Source: Verrucosispora sp. NA02020
GTDB taxonomy: Bacteria; Actinomycetota; Actinomycetes; Mycobacteriales; Micromonosporaceae
NCBI RefSeq assembly: GCF_013364215.1
Contig: NZ_CP054923.1
Coordinates: 4,712,001 to 4,776,000, forward strand
Direction of reading: 5' to 3'
Length of the DNA: 64,000 nucleotides
Below are positions 36,840 to 45,157 of this stretch, piece after piece. A program made the translations under genes and the position numbers. Every line of letters begins with the position of its first letter. Position 1 is the stretch's first letter. The notes below the pieces were generated by a model. The model was not told where the DNA came from. It saw nothing but the letters and a program-made list of their open reading frames with translations, and did not search any database.

Positions 36840-38431
36840 GCGGCGGCGCGCCCCGGGCGCTGACGGTGCTGCTCGACGGCGGCCCGTTGGCCAGCCGGGG
36901 CACCGGACGGGTGCTCTCGGTGCGGGTGGCCGCCCGGCTGAACCGACCGACGCAGTGCGAGGTGGCGTTGACCACCGGGCCGGGCGACGCGCCGCCGGTC
37001 GCCACGGCGCGGGTCGGCGCGCGCCTGGAGGTCCGCCTCGACGGGTACCCGGCGGCGCTCTTCGGCGGCGAGGTCACCGCCGTCGAGGTCGAGTACGCCG
37101 CCGACGGCGCGGCGATCCTGCGGATCCGGGCGTACGACGCGCTGCACCGGTTGCGCAAGCGGCAGCGGTTGCGGGTGTTCGAGTCGGTGACCGCCGCCGA
37201 GCTGGCCGCCGACCTCTGCGCCGACCTGGGACTGCGGGTCGACGCCGAGGTCGACGGGCCACGGCTGGACCGGCTGCCGCACCACCGCCCGAGCGACCTC
37301 GACCTGCTGGTGGAGGTGACCGGCCGGGCCGGGCTGCACCTGAGTGTCGACGACGACGTGCTGCGTCTGCTGACGCTCGACGGGTACGGCGCGCCGATCC
37401 CGCTCGCGCTCGGCCGCGACGTGCACGGCCTGCGGCTGGCGGTCAACGCGGACGCCGCCGTGGGCGAGAGCGCCGCGCTCGGCTGGCACCCGCAGCGGGC
37501 CGAAGCGTTGACCTCGCAGGCCGCCGTGCCCCGGTGCGGGCGGGACACCCCGGTGGACCCGGATCCCGCCGACGTGGGCGCGGACGGCACCCGGACCGCG
37601 CTGGACCAGCCGGGCCGCAGCGACGACGAGATCGCCGCGCTGGCTCAGGCCCGGCTGGACGTACGCGCTGCGGCGCTGGTCACCGCCGAGGGCACCGCCG
37701 AGGGCGATCCCGCGTTGCGTCCCGGTCGGCGGATCCGGTTGACCGGGGTCGCCGAGTCGATGGCCGGCACGTACGTGCTGACCGAGGTGGTGCACACCGT
37801 CGACGCCGACGGGTACCTGAGTCGTTTCTCCACCGTGCCGCCTCCGGCGCCGCCGGCCGGGTCACCCGCTCCGGCGGTGGTCACCCTGGGCACCGTCACC
37901 GACGTGGCGGACCCGGACGGGCTGGGGCGGGTGCGGGTGGAACTGCCCGCGTACGGCGGGGCGGACGCGGGTTGGCTGGCGGTGCTCTGCCCGGGTGCCG
38001 GCCGGGGCAAGGGACTGGTGGCGCTGCCCGATCCGCAGGACACCGTGCTGGTGGCGCTGCCCGGTGGGGAACCCGCCTCGGGTGTGGTGCTCGGTGCGCT
38101 GTTCGGCGCCGTCACGCCGTACGACACCGGGGTGGACGACGGGCGGGCCCGGCGCTGGTCGCTGCGGACCTCGGGCGGGCAGCAGGTGGTGGTCGACGAC
38201 GTGGCCCGCAGCCTGCGGCTGAGCACCGACACGGGTAGCTGGCTGGAGCTGACCCCGGACCTGGTCACCCTGCACGCCGCCGCCGACCTGGTGCTCTCCG
38301 CCCCGGGCCGGGCGATGGTGGTGCGCGCCCGCAGCGTCGACTTCCTGCACGCCGAGGCGAGCGAGGACCCGGGCACCGCCGCCGAGCGGGCCCGCAGCCT
38401 GGCCCGCACCCATCACGGAGGAGGTGGCTGA
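36836..38431 (+). CDS. VgrG/gp27-gp5-like spike protein (Afp8/Pvc8 type)
   Basis: A 531-residue spike protein. Residues 1-340 are gp27-like beta barrels (ARLEVRLDGYPAALFGGEVT, IRAYDALHRLRKRQRLRVFE); residues about 345-425 form the gp5-like OB domain (LGTVTDVADPDGLGRVRVEL, then LPDPQDTVLVALPGGEP and GVVLGALFG); the rest is a beta-helix-like end. It forms the central piercing hub of the baseplate. No obvious effector domain follows the spike. ATG overlaps the previous gene by 4 bases. Confidence 0.92.
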   Translation: MSGGAPRALTVLLDGGPLASRGTGRVLSVRVAARLNRPTQCEVALTTGPGDAPPVATARVGARLEVRLDGYPAALFGGEVTAVEVEYAADGAAILRIRAYDALHRLRKRQRLRVFESVTAAELAADLCADLGLRVDAEVDGPRLDRLPHHRPSDLDLLVEVTGRAGLHLSVDDDVLRLLTLDGYGAPIPLALGRDVHGLRLAVNADAAVGESAALGWHPQRAEALTSQAAVPRCGRDTPVDPDPADVGADGTRTALDQPGRSDDEIAALAQARLDVRAAALVTAEGTAEGDPALRPGRRIRLTGVAESMAGTYVLTEVVHTVDADGYLSRFSTVPPPAPPAGSPAPAVVTLGTVTDVADPDGLGRVRVELPAYGGADAGWLAVLCPGAGRGKGLVALPDPQDTVLVALPGGEPASGVVLGALFGAVTPYDTGVDDGRARRWSLRTSGGQQVVVDDVARSLRLSTDTGSWLELTPDLVTLHAAADLVLSAPGRAMVVRARSVDFLHAEASEDPGTAAERARSLARTHHGGGG

Positions 38432-38769
38432 TGCGCTGGATCCATCGCGACTCGGTGATCAGGTGTGACCACGACGGCCGGATCCGCAACGAGGAGTCGC
38501 AGGGGTGGGTGCGGGTGGTCGGTGTACCGGTGCTGGTGGCCGACGACCCGAAGGGCCGGAAGATCGTCGCCTGCCCGAACTACGGCGCGACGGTCAAGCC
38601 GTGTACGAAGACCGAGCCGGTGCGCGTCGGTTACAGCGACTTCGTCCGCGTGGACGGTCACCGGGTGGTGCTGTCGCACCTGGAGGGCTTCACCGACGGC
38701 AGCCCGCCGGGCCAGTTCCGGTACCGGGTACGCGATCCCCGGCAGGCGTTCCTGGGGGCCGACCGGTGA
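38431..38769 (+). CDS. Small Cys/His protein between spike and gp25, candidate spike tip
   Basis: A 112-residue protein starting in the VgrG stop (TGATG). H5, C12, H14, C48 and C58 could bind a metal, and the chain is rich in short strands (WVRVVGVPVLVADDPKGRKI). PAAR tip proteins are small, strand-rich and metal-bound, and their genes lie beside vgrG and gp25 in contractile clusters. I do not see a full PAAR motif, so the tip role is inferred from size and position. Confidence 0.55.
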   Translation: MRWIHRDSVIRCDHDGRIRNEESQGWVRVVGVPVLVADDPKGRKIVACPNYGATVKPCTKTEPVRVGYSDFVRVDGHRVVLSHLEGFTDGSPPGQFRYRVRDPRQAFLGADR

Positions 38770-39224
38770 GGGCGATCCGGTTCCTCGGCGCGGGTTTCGA
38801 CGCCGGGCGCGGTGGGGGGCTCGGACTGACCGCGGCCGGCGGGCTGGCCATGACCGACGGCGACGAGACTGTACGCCAGGCGCTGTTCCTGCTGCTGTCC
38901 ACCACGCCGGGCGAGCGGCTGATGCGCCCCGGGTACGGCTCCCGGCTGCACCGGTTGGTCTTCGCCCCGAACGACGACACCACCGCCGGGCTGGCCATCC
39001 ACTACGTCCGCGCGGCGGTCACCCGCTGGGAGCCCCGCATCGACGTGCTCGACGTGGACGCCGGTCCGGACCCGGACGACCCGTGGCGGCTGGTGATCCG
39101 GCTGGACTACCGGATCCGGGCCAGCCTCACCCCCGGGCAACTGGTCTTCTCCGTGGACCTGCTGCCCACCGACGACGACCCGTCGGGGCCGACCCTCGAC
39201 CCCGACGCTGAGGAGGGGCGATGA
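38766..39224 (+). CDS. gp25-like baseplate wedge protein (Afp9/Pvc9 type)
   Basis: A 152-residue protein beginning at GTG 38766, overlapping the previous stop (GTGA). The gp25 pattern is clear: ETVRQALFLLLSTTPGERLM followed by RPGYGSRLHRLVFAPND and AIHYVRAAVTRWEPRI. gp25 proteins link baseplate wedge and sheath initiation. A Gly-rich lead of about 30 residues precedes the domain. Confidence 0.92.
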   Translation: MRAIRFLGAGFDAGRGGGLGLTAAGGLAMTDGDETVRQALFLLLSTTPGERLMRPGYGSRLHRLVFAPNDDTTAGLAIHYVRAAVTRWEPRIDVLDVDAGPDPDDPWRLVIRLDYRIRASLTPGQLVFSVDLLPTDDDPSGPTLDPDAEEGR

Positions 39225-41809
39225 CCCTGCCCGTGCCGCACCTGGACGACCGGACCTTCCTCGACCTGGTGACCGAGGCCCGGGAGCGGATCCGGCAGTC
39301 CTGCCCCGGCTGGACCGACCTGTCCGCGCACGATCCGGGCATCGCCCTGTTGGAGGCGTTCGCGCACCTCACCGAGGTGATGATCTATCGGCTGAACCAG
39401 TTGCCGGAGAAGGCGTACGTCTCCTTCCTCAACCTGCTCGGTGTGACCCGGCACGCCCCCTCGGCGGCCTGGGCGGAGGTGCGGTTCACCCGGACCGGCG
39501 CCGACGACGAGGCGCTGCGGATCCCGGCCGGTACCCGGGTCGCGGCGGCGCGTGGCGCGGACCCGCGACCGGTCGTCTTCGTCACCTGCGAGCCGGCGCT
39601 GCTCGCCGCCGGCCAGCGTGAGGTGACCGTCCGGATGCACCACTGCGAGCCGGTCGAGGCGGAACTGCTCGGCGTCGGCACCGGCGCGCCGGGGCAGGTG
39701 CTGCGGGCCGGGCGGGCCCCGCTGGCCCGGACCGCCGAACCGTTGGACCTGCTGCTCGGCGTCGAGGTGCCGACCGGCTCGGTGGAGTTGGGCGCGGCGG
39801 CCCGCGAGCACGAGGGGCGGACCTTCGAGATCTGGCGGGCGGTGGACAGTTTCGCCGGCCTCGGAGCGCAGGACAAGGCGTACCTGGTGGACCGCTGCTC
39901 GGGCACGGTGACCTTCGCCCCGGCGCTGGACCTGCGCGGGTCGGACTCCGCCGGTGACGACGCCCCGGTCGCGGCCGTACCGCCGGCCGGACGGCAGGTG
40001 CGGCTCTGGTACCGCGCCGGTGGCGGCACCGCCGGCAACGTGGCGGCCGGGACGTTGACCAGCCTGCGGGACCCGCTGCCCGGGGTGAAGGTGGTCAACC
40101 CGGCACCGGCGGCCGGCGGCCGGGAGATGGAGGCGATGGAGTCGGTGCTGCTGCGCGGCCCGTACGCCTTCTTCGCCCAGCAGCGCGCGGTGACCGCCCG
40201 CGACTTCGAGGTGCTGGCCACCGGTTCCGGCGGGGTGAGCCGGGCCCGCGCCTTCACCCGGGCCGCCGTCTACAGCTTCGCCCGACCCGGCGAGGTGGAG
40301 GTGGTGCTGGTGCCGTACGTGCCGGACGACGCCCGGCCCGGCGGCCGGCTGCCGGTGGAGGTGCTGCGCGGGCACGAGGTGGAGGAGGCGCGGCTGCGGG
40401 TCGAGGCGGACCTGGAACGTCGCCGGTCGCTCGGCACCACCTGCCGGGCGAGCTGGGCGCGGTACAAGGCGGTGTCGATCCGGGCCCGGGTGGTGGTGCG
40501 CCGGGAGGAGGACGCGGAGGCGGTCCGGCGGCGCATCCACGACCGGCTGCACCAGACGCTGAGTCCGCTGCCCACCCCGCTGAACCCGGCCGGTTGGGCG
40601 TTCGGTGAGCCGCTGCGCGCGTCCAACGTGTACCGGTTGCTGGAGCACGCCGAGCCCGGGGTGCGCTACGTCGAGTCGGTGCGGTTCGTCGTCGACGAGG
40701 CCCCCGACCAGCAGGTCCGCACGCTCGCCGCGGACCAGTACCAACCCCGCACCTGGTACGCGGGCAGCGGCCCGGTGCTGTTCCGTTCCACCAACGCCGG
40801 TGCCGGATGGGAGCCGGCGGGCCGGTTCGACGGGGAGACCGTGCAGCGGGTGGCGCCCGCACCCGCCCCGGTGCGGCCCGGCATCGTGCCCCGGCCCGGG
40901 TCGGTGGCGGTGGCCGCGGTCCGGTCCGGCGGCGGCTCCCGGGTGCACCTGAGCGCCGACCTGGGCGAGACCTGGTCGCTGCTGGCCGACCTGGACTCGC
41001 GGATCAGTGACCTGGCCTGGATCGACCGGGACGGCGCGGGCGCGTTGCTGGTCGCCACCGACACCGGCCTGTACGAGGTGTCGCTGCTACCCGGTGCGGT
41101 GCCGTTGCAGATCCTGGTCGACCCGGCCGACGCCGACCGGGGCTTCTACGCGGTGCGGGCGTTCGTCTCCGAGCGCGGCGTACCCGGGGTGGCGGTGGCC
41201 GCGCAGGCCGGATTCGGGGTCTACCTCTCCGGTAACGCGGGCCGACCCGGCAGCTTCTCCCACGTCGGGTTGGCCAACGTGGACAACCGGCTGCTCGCCG
41301 TGCAGTACGACGGCCCGGCCACGCTGCTGTGGAGCGGTGCCGGCGAGCCGGACCCGAAGCGGCCCGGGCAGGGGTGCTTCCGGGCCCGGCTGTTCGAGTC
41401 CGACGTGAAGTGGCAGGCGATGCAGTCCGGCTGGATCGGCGGCACCTGCCGGGACCTGACCTTCAGCGGCACCCAGGCGCTGGCCGCCACGCAGAGCGGC
41501 GGGGTGTTGCGGCTGGACACGGTCGCGGCACAGCCGCAGTGGTCGTCGGTGTCGGTCAACTGCGGGCTGCCGCTGCGCGACCGCACCCGGTTCGTGCCGG
41601 TGGACGCGATCGCCGCCACCGCCGGGACGGACCGGCTGGTGCTGGCCGGTGGGGAACGCGGCGTGCACCGCAGCGGCGACGCGGTCGACTGGTCGGCCAG
41701 CGCCAACCAGGCCACCGCCGACGTGGTCACCGTCCCGGACACCTGGCTGCTCTGCTCCGGCGAGCACGACATCGAGGTGGTGCGGCAGGATGCGTCGACC
41801 GGCCATTGA
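39221..41809 (+). CDS. Baseplate J-like wedge protein fused to a predicted beta-propeller (Afp11/Pvc11 type)
   Basis: An 862-residue protein. The N-terminal half is a gp6/J-type baseplate protein: LSAHDPGIALLEAFAHLTEV, then YRLNQLPEKAYVSFLNLLGV and VTARDFEVLATGSGGVSRAR. From about residue 505 the chain changes to repeated strands with Asp-box-like turns (RSTNAGAGWEPAG near 522, HLSADLGETWSLLADL near 575, GVHRSGDAVDW near 813), suggesting a sialidase/BNR-type beta-propeller. Such an extension could bind glycans or surface proteins. ATG overlaps the gp25 stop by 4 bases. Confidence 0.85.
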   Translation: MTLPVPHLDDRTFLDLVTEARERIRQSCPGWTDLSAHDPGIALLEAFAHLTEVMIYRLNQLPEKAYVSFLNLLGVTRHAPSAAWAEVRFTRTGADDEALRIPAGTRVAAARGADPRPVVFVTCEPALLAAGQREVTVRMHHCEPVEAELLGVGTGAPGQVLRAGRAPLARTAEPLDLLLGVEVPTGSVELGAAAREHEGRTFEIWRAVDSFAGLGAQDKAYLVDRCSGTVTFAPALDLRGSDSAGDDAPVAAVPPAGRQVRLWYRAGGGTAGNVAAGTLTSLRDPLPGVKVVNPAPAAGGREMEAMESVLLRGPYAFFAQQRAVTARDFEVLATGSGGVSRARAFTRAAVYSFARPGEVEVVLVPYVPDDARPGGRLPVEVLRGHEVEEARLRVEADLERRRSLGTTCRASWARYKAVSIRARVVVRREEDAEAVRRRIHDRLHQTLSPLPTPLNPAGWAFGEPLRASNVYRLLEHAEPGVRYVESVRFVVDEAPDQQVRTLAADQYQPRTWYAGSGPVLFRSTNAGAGWEPAGRFDGETVQRVAPAPAPVRPGIVPRPGSVAVAAVRSGGGSRVHLSADLGETWSLLADLDSRISDLAWIDRDGAGALLVATDTGLYEVSLLPGAVPLQILVDPADADRGFYAVRAFVSERGVPGVAVAAQAGFGVYLSGNAGRPGSFSHVGLANVDNRLLAVQYDGPATLLWSGAGEPDPKRPGQGCFRARLFESDVKWQAMQSGWIGGTCRDLTFSGTQALAATQSGGVLRLDTVAAQPQWSSVSVNCGLPLRDRTRFVPVDAIAATAGTDRLVLAGGERGVHRSGDAVDWSASANQATADVVTVPDTWLLCSGEHDIEVVRQDASTGH

Positions 41810-42380
41810 GCGGCTGCTGCCCGCCGCCTACCAGCGCGCCTGCGTGCCGGGCAGCGTGCTGTGGGCGCTGCTGGACGTGATGGAGGCGCTGCACGCGCCG
41901 GACGAGGCGGTGCTGGCCGACGTCGACGGGCTGTTCGCGCCGTACCGGGCACCGGGCGGGATGGTGGCGTACCTGGCCGGGTGGGTGGCGATGGACCACG
42001 TGGTCGCCGCGCCCCGGCGGGACGCGCCGCTGCCGTTGCCGCTGAGCCGGCTGCGTGACCTGGTCGCGCACGGGGCGGCGCTGGCGACCTGGCGGGGCAC
42101 CCCGGACGGGCTGCGGACCGCCCTGGAACTGGCCACCGGGGTCACCGGTTTCGTCCTCGACGAGCCGGCCGACCGGCCGTTCCACCTGGTCGTCCGGGTG
42201 CCGCCGACCGCCGCCGACCAGCTCGACCTGGTCAGCCGGATCGTCGCGGCGGAGAAGCCGGCCGCCGTGACCGCCGAGATCACCGTCGTGGCGGGCGCAC
42301 CGGCGGTCGGCCGGGCCAGTGTGCCGTCGCCCTCCCCCGTTCCCACCCCGCCCGATCCCGCTCCGGAGGAGCCGTCATGA
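41790..42380 (+). CDS. Tail protein I-like baseplate wedge (Afp12/Pvc12 type)
   Basis: A 196-residue protein from ATG 41790, 20 bases inside the previous gene. [40 protein letters not shown], and the [20 protein letters not shown] block match phage tail protein I and the second half of the gp6/gp53 wedge pair. It partners with the J-like protein. A Pro/Ser-rich tail ([15 protein letters not shown]) closes the chain. Confidence 0.85.
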   Translation: MRRPAIERLLPAAYQRACVPGSVLWALLDVMEALHAPDEAVLADVDGLFAPYRAPGGMVAYLAGWVAMDHVVAAPRRDAPLPLPLSRLRDLVAHGAALATWRGTPDGLRTALELATGVTGFVLDEPADRPFHLVVRVPPTAADQLDLVSRIVAAEKPAAVTAEITVVAGAPAVGRASVPSPSPVPTPPDPAPEEPS

Positions 42381-43294
42381 CCACCGAATGGACCGTCGTC
42401 GCCGCAGCCGAGCAGTTCACCCTGGACGTCCGGAACGCCGGGGAGCTGACCTTCACCGTCTCCAACCCGGGGCTCGCGCCGGACACGGTGGTGTTCGACG
42501 TGGCGCCCGGCGAGGGTACGCAGCGTTCCTGGTTCACCGTCACCGAACCGCAGCGGGTGGTGCCCGGGCAGGGCTCGGTGTCGTTCCTGGTCCGGCTGGC
42601 CGTGCCGGCGGGGACGCCGCCGCGTCGCTACGACATGACCGGCTTCGCGTACTCGGCGAACACCGCGCCGGAGGAGAGTTCCCGCTCCAGTGGCCGGGTC
42701 ACATACGAGGTGCGGGCCGTGGCGCCGCCGAAGCGTACGCCCTGGCCGTGGATCGCCGCCGCGGCGGCGCTGGTGCTGGTGGTCTCGGCGGTGGTGGTGT
42801 TCCTGGTGGCGCGCGAGGACGATCCGCCGCCGCAGGCCCGGGTGGTGACCGTCGAGGCGGAGACGTTGGTGACCGGTGCCCGGGTCGAGTCGCCGACCGG
42901 CTCGGCGGCGGCCGTGGCGGTGCAGCCGAACTGTTGCGAGGTGACCTGGTCGCAGGAGAACCAGCTGTTCTTCCTGGGCCGGGCGATCAACGACCGGGTG
43001 ACCGTGACGGTGGAGGTGCCGGCCCAGGCCGTCTGGCAGTTCTCCACCGTGCGGACCACGGCTCCCGACTACGCCAACACGGTGTTCCTGATCGACGGGC
43101 GGCAGGTCGGTGATCCCTTCATCGGCTTCTCCCCCACGGTGCGGGTCACCGACTGGATCGACGTGGCCCGGGTGCCGCTGGCGGCGGGCCCGCACCAGAT
43201 CACCCTGGTGGCGATCGGCAAGACGCAGAGCACCGACCGCTACTTCGCCGGGGTGGACGCGATCCGCTTCACCGAACTCCCCCCAACCCCCTGA
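42377..43294 (+). CDS. Membrane-anchored Ig-like / carbohydrate-binding-like protein at the end of the tail operon
   Basis: A 305-residue protein translated from an ATGA overlap with the wedge gene. Residues 1-115 form an Ig-like sandwich ([20 protein letters not shown]), a single membrane helix follows at about 122-146 ([20 protein letters not shown]), and residues 160-305 resemble a CBM6/discoidin-like sandwich ([40 protein letters not shown]). Tight coupling makes it part of the contractile system. It could anchor the particle to the membrane from inside or carry a receptor-binding domain outside; topology decides and is not known. Confidence 0.65.
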   Translation: MTTEWTVVAAAEQFTLDVRNAGELTFTVSNPGLAPDTVVFDVAPGEGTQRSWFTVTEPQRVVPGQGSVSFLVRLAVPAGTPPRRYDMTGFAYSANTAPEESSRSSGRVTYEVRAVAPPKRTPWPWIAAAAALVLVVSAVVVFLVAREDDPPPQARVVTVEAETLVTGARVESPTGSAAAVAVQPNCCEVTWSQENQLFFLGRAINDRVTVTVEVPAQAVWQFSTVRTTAPDYANTVFLIDGRQVGDPFIGFSPTVRVTDWIDVARVPLAAGPHQITLVAIGKTQSTDRYFAGVDAIRFTELPPTP

Positions 43295-43317
43295 CCCCCC
43301 CGACCCCCCTGAACCTG

Positions 43318-43377
43318 GTTGATCAAGAGGTTTGCGTCGGCTCAGCACCTCTTCCCGACGCAAACCTCTTGATCAAC
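43318..43377. repeat. 23-base-pair inverted repeat, terminator and likely repeated element
   Basis: Arms 43318-43340 and 43355-43377 are perfect inverted copies around a 14-base loop. The arms start GTTGATCAAGAGG, with much lower GC than the genes. The position 23 bases after the end of the tail operon fits a terminator. The length and composition suggest a repeated genomic element. Confidence 0.7.
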
Positions 43378-43411
43378 GCGACGAGACGACGTGCGACGAG
43401 AGCGAGGTGCA

Positions 43412-43867
43412 GTGGTGAGTGGGCGGCAGAAGGTGTTGTTGGGGGCGCTCGGGGTGCTGCTGGTGGTGTTGTTCGTGGTGGCGGTGGGAGTGGGCAGCGG
43501 GGGGCGGGGGGATCCGTCGGCGCGCAGTGGGTTGGTCGACCTGCTGGGGCGGGCCGGCGGGACGTCGGCGGTGGACCCGGCCACCGTCGACGCGGACTGT
43601 GCCGAGGCGCCCGGGGTGCTGGCCGTCACCGGCGACTGTGCGCTGCGGGTGGCCGACCCGGGTGGGTTGCGCACGCTGATCCTGCGCAGCCCGGAGGCGT
43701 TCACCGTCGAGGCGCCGGCCCCGGGGGACGCCGAGTTCACCGTCGAGGACGACGTCACGCCGGCCGACGACGGCACCGGCGCGGTGGCCCGGATCGCCGT
43801 GGACCGGGCCACCACGGTACGGGTGAGCTGCTCCGGCGGCTGTCCGGTCACGATCGCGCGGGACTGA
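43412..43867 (+). CDS. Small exported or membrane-anchored protein
   Basis: A 151-residue protein; GTG 43412 or 43415 follows GCGAGGTG. An N-terminal membrane helix (VLLGALGVLLVVLFVVAVGV) is followed by an acidic extracellular-like domain with four cysteines (VDADCAEAP, GDCALRVAD, RVSCSGGCPVTI), likely paired as disulfides. No family recognised. It is followed by a polytopic membrane protein after 14 bases and comes right after the contractile locus. Confidence 0.6.
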   Translation: MVSGRQKVLLGALGVLLVVLFVVAVGVGSGGRGDPSARSGLVDLLGRAGGTSAVDPATVDADCAEAPGVLAVTGDCALRVADPGGLRTLILRSPEAFTVEAPAPGDAEFTVEDDVTPADDGTGAVARIAVDRATTVRVSCSGGCPVTIARD

Positions 43868-43881
43868 GGCGGGAGGCCGGG

Positions 43882-44652
43882 ATGGGCGCGCTGCGCAAGC
43901 CGTTCCTGCTGTTGGCGATGCTGGCGCTGGTGCTGGCGGTGGGCGTCGAGCTGGGTGCCGGGCTGCTGCTGGGCGGCGGCGACGCCGGTGCGGCGCTGAC
44001 CGACAGCGCCGGTGACCTCGGGGTCGAGGTCGGTGACGTGAGCGGGGTCGGCGAGCCGTCCGGCCGGGGCACCGGCTATCTGGTGCTCGTCGACGCGGCG
44101 GCGCTCTGGACCACCGGGCTGTTCTGTCTGGGGTTGGTGCTGCCCGAACGGATCCACGGTCGGGTGCAGGGCGTCGCCACCCTGATCTTCTCGATCGTCC
44201 TGGTCATCGTGGCGTTCGTGGCGCTGATCGTCGCCTTCGTCGAGCTGATGGTCATGGTGTCGTTGTTCCTGGCTCCGCCGTTCGGCACGCTGGCGTACCT
44301 GGCGTTGTGGGGATTCTTCCCGGTCGGCGACGCGGCCGTGCTGCTCGGCCTGGTGCTGCTGCTCAAGCTCGCCTGGGCCGGTCTGCTGGTGCTGGCCCAG
44401 CCGAAGTTCCTCCAGAACAAGGGCCTGGTGCTGCTGATCCTGACCAGCCTGCTCTGCACGGTGCTGCTGGAGTTCCTGCACAATCTGGTGCCGGTGATCC
44501 TGGTGAGCATCCTGGACGATCTGGGCGCGCTGCTCTTCGCGATCATCGGGATCGTCTGGGCGCTGGTGCTGCTGATCGGCGCGATCCCGGCGATCGTGAA
44601 GGCGCTGCGGGCCACCGCCGCCCTGCGCGCCGAGCCCGATCCCGACCGCTAG
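43882..44652 (+). CDS. Polytopic membrane protein of unknown function
   Basis: A 256-residue hydrophobic protein with about six membrane helices (among them FLLLAMLALVLAVGVELGAG and FSIVLVIVAFVALIVAFVEL). ATG 43882 follows GGGAGGCCGG. No transporter or enzyme signature is seen. It is probably co-transcribed with the small cysteine-containing protein before it. Whether it works with the contractile system is unknown. Confidence 0.65.
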   Translation: MGALRKPFLLLAMLALVLAVGVELGAGLLLGGGDAGAALTDSAGDLGVEVGDVSGVGEPSGRGTGYLVLVDAAALWTTGLFCLGLVLPERIHGRVQGVATLIFSIVLVIVAFVALIVAFVELMVMVSLFLAPPFGTLAYLALWGFFPVGDAAVLLGLVLLLKLAWAGLLVLAQPKFLQNKGLVLLILTSLLCTVLLEFLHNLVPVILVSILDDLGALLFAIIGIVWALVLLIGAIPAIVKALRATAALRAEPDPDR

Positions 44653-44723
44653 GTGCCGGTTTCACGGGGGCGGCCGATTCTGATGACGCAGACCTGGGTG
44701 CGCGGGGCGGATAGGGTGGTGCC

Positions 44724-45005
44724 GTGATCGGGCTCGGCATGATCTGGTACCTCGTCGGCGTACTCGCCGACGTGGGTGCTTCCAGCATGCTGTCCGGCAC
44801 GGCCGCGGCGACCGGTGTGCTGCTCGCCGCCGTGCTCGCCGCCGCGAACCTGGTCCATCGGGTGGTCACCGTCCCCGACCTGCGGATCACCCGACGGTTG
44901 CTCCGGGAACGGGCCGGGCGCACGGGCGTGCCCCGGCACCGCGATCCGGACGCCGCCGGCCGGGCCCGCCCCCGGGCATCGACCGCGACCCTCGCGGTCG
45001 CCTGA
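44724..45005 (+). CDS. DUF6412-like small membrane protein preceding YidC
   Basis: A 93-residue protein with two membrane helices (about 4-22 and 26-46) and an Arg-rich tail (LRERAGRTGVPRHRDPDAAG). Small proteins of this kind (DUF6412, as I recall the family) lie just upstream of extra YidC genes in actinomycetes. The GTG/ATG at 44724 follows GGTGGTGCC. A role in helping membrane insertion is possible but untested. Confidence 0.6.
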   Translation: MIGLGMIWYLVGVLADVGASSMLSGTAAATGVLLAAVLAAANLVHRVVTVPDLRITRRLLRERAGRTGVPRHRDPDAAGRARPRASTATLAVA

Positions 45006-45103
45006 GCGCTCACCGTCGCTCGCTCCACCTGCCGCTCCTCGGCGACCGCTGCTGACTCGTTCCGCCCGTCACCAGTCGTCGTCGTGTTCCGAGGGGTACC
45101 CGC

Positions 45104-45157
45104 ATGTCCGATTCATCCGTTTCCCGTTCACCGTACGCTGCCGGAGCCCTCCGGTGA
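45104..45157 (+). CDS. Possible 17-residue leader peptide coupled to the YidC gene
   Basis: ATG 45104 is preceded by GAGGGG at 7 bases. The frame reads MSDSSVSRSPYAAGALR and its stop overlaps the GTG start of the insertase gene (GTGA at 45154-45157). The insertase has only a weak ribosome site of its own, so translation could depend on this short frame. It may instead be chance. Confidence 0.35.
   Translation: MSDSSVSRSPYAAGALR

Noticed and set aside
31912..43294. Prophage remnant
   Set aside because: Only tail and baseplate parts are present, in eCIS order; no head, terminase, portal, lysis, integrase or attachment sites were seen.
31912..43294. Type VI secretion system
   Set aside because: No TssJ/L/M, TssK or ClpV; the sheath is of the eCIS/phage type in one polypeptide, not TssB/TssC.
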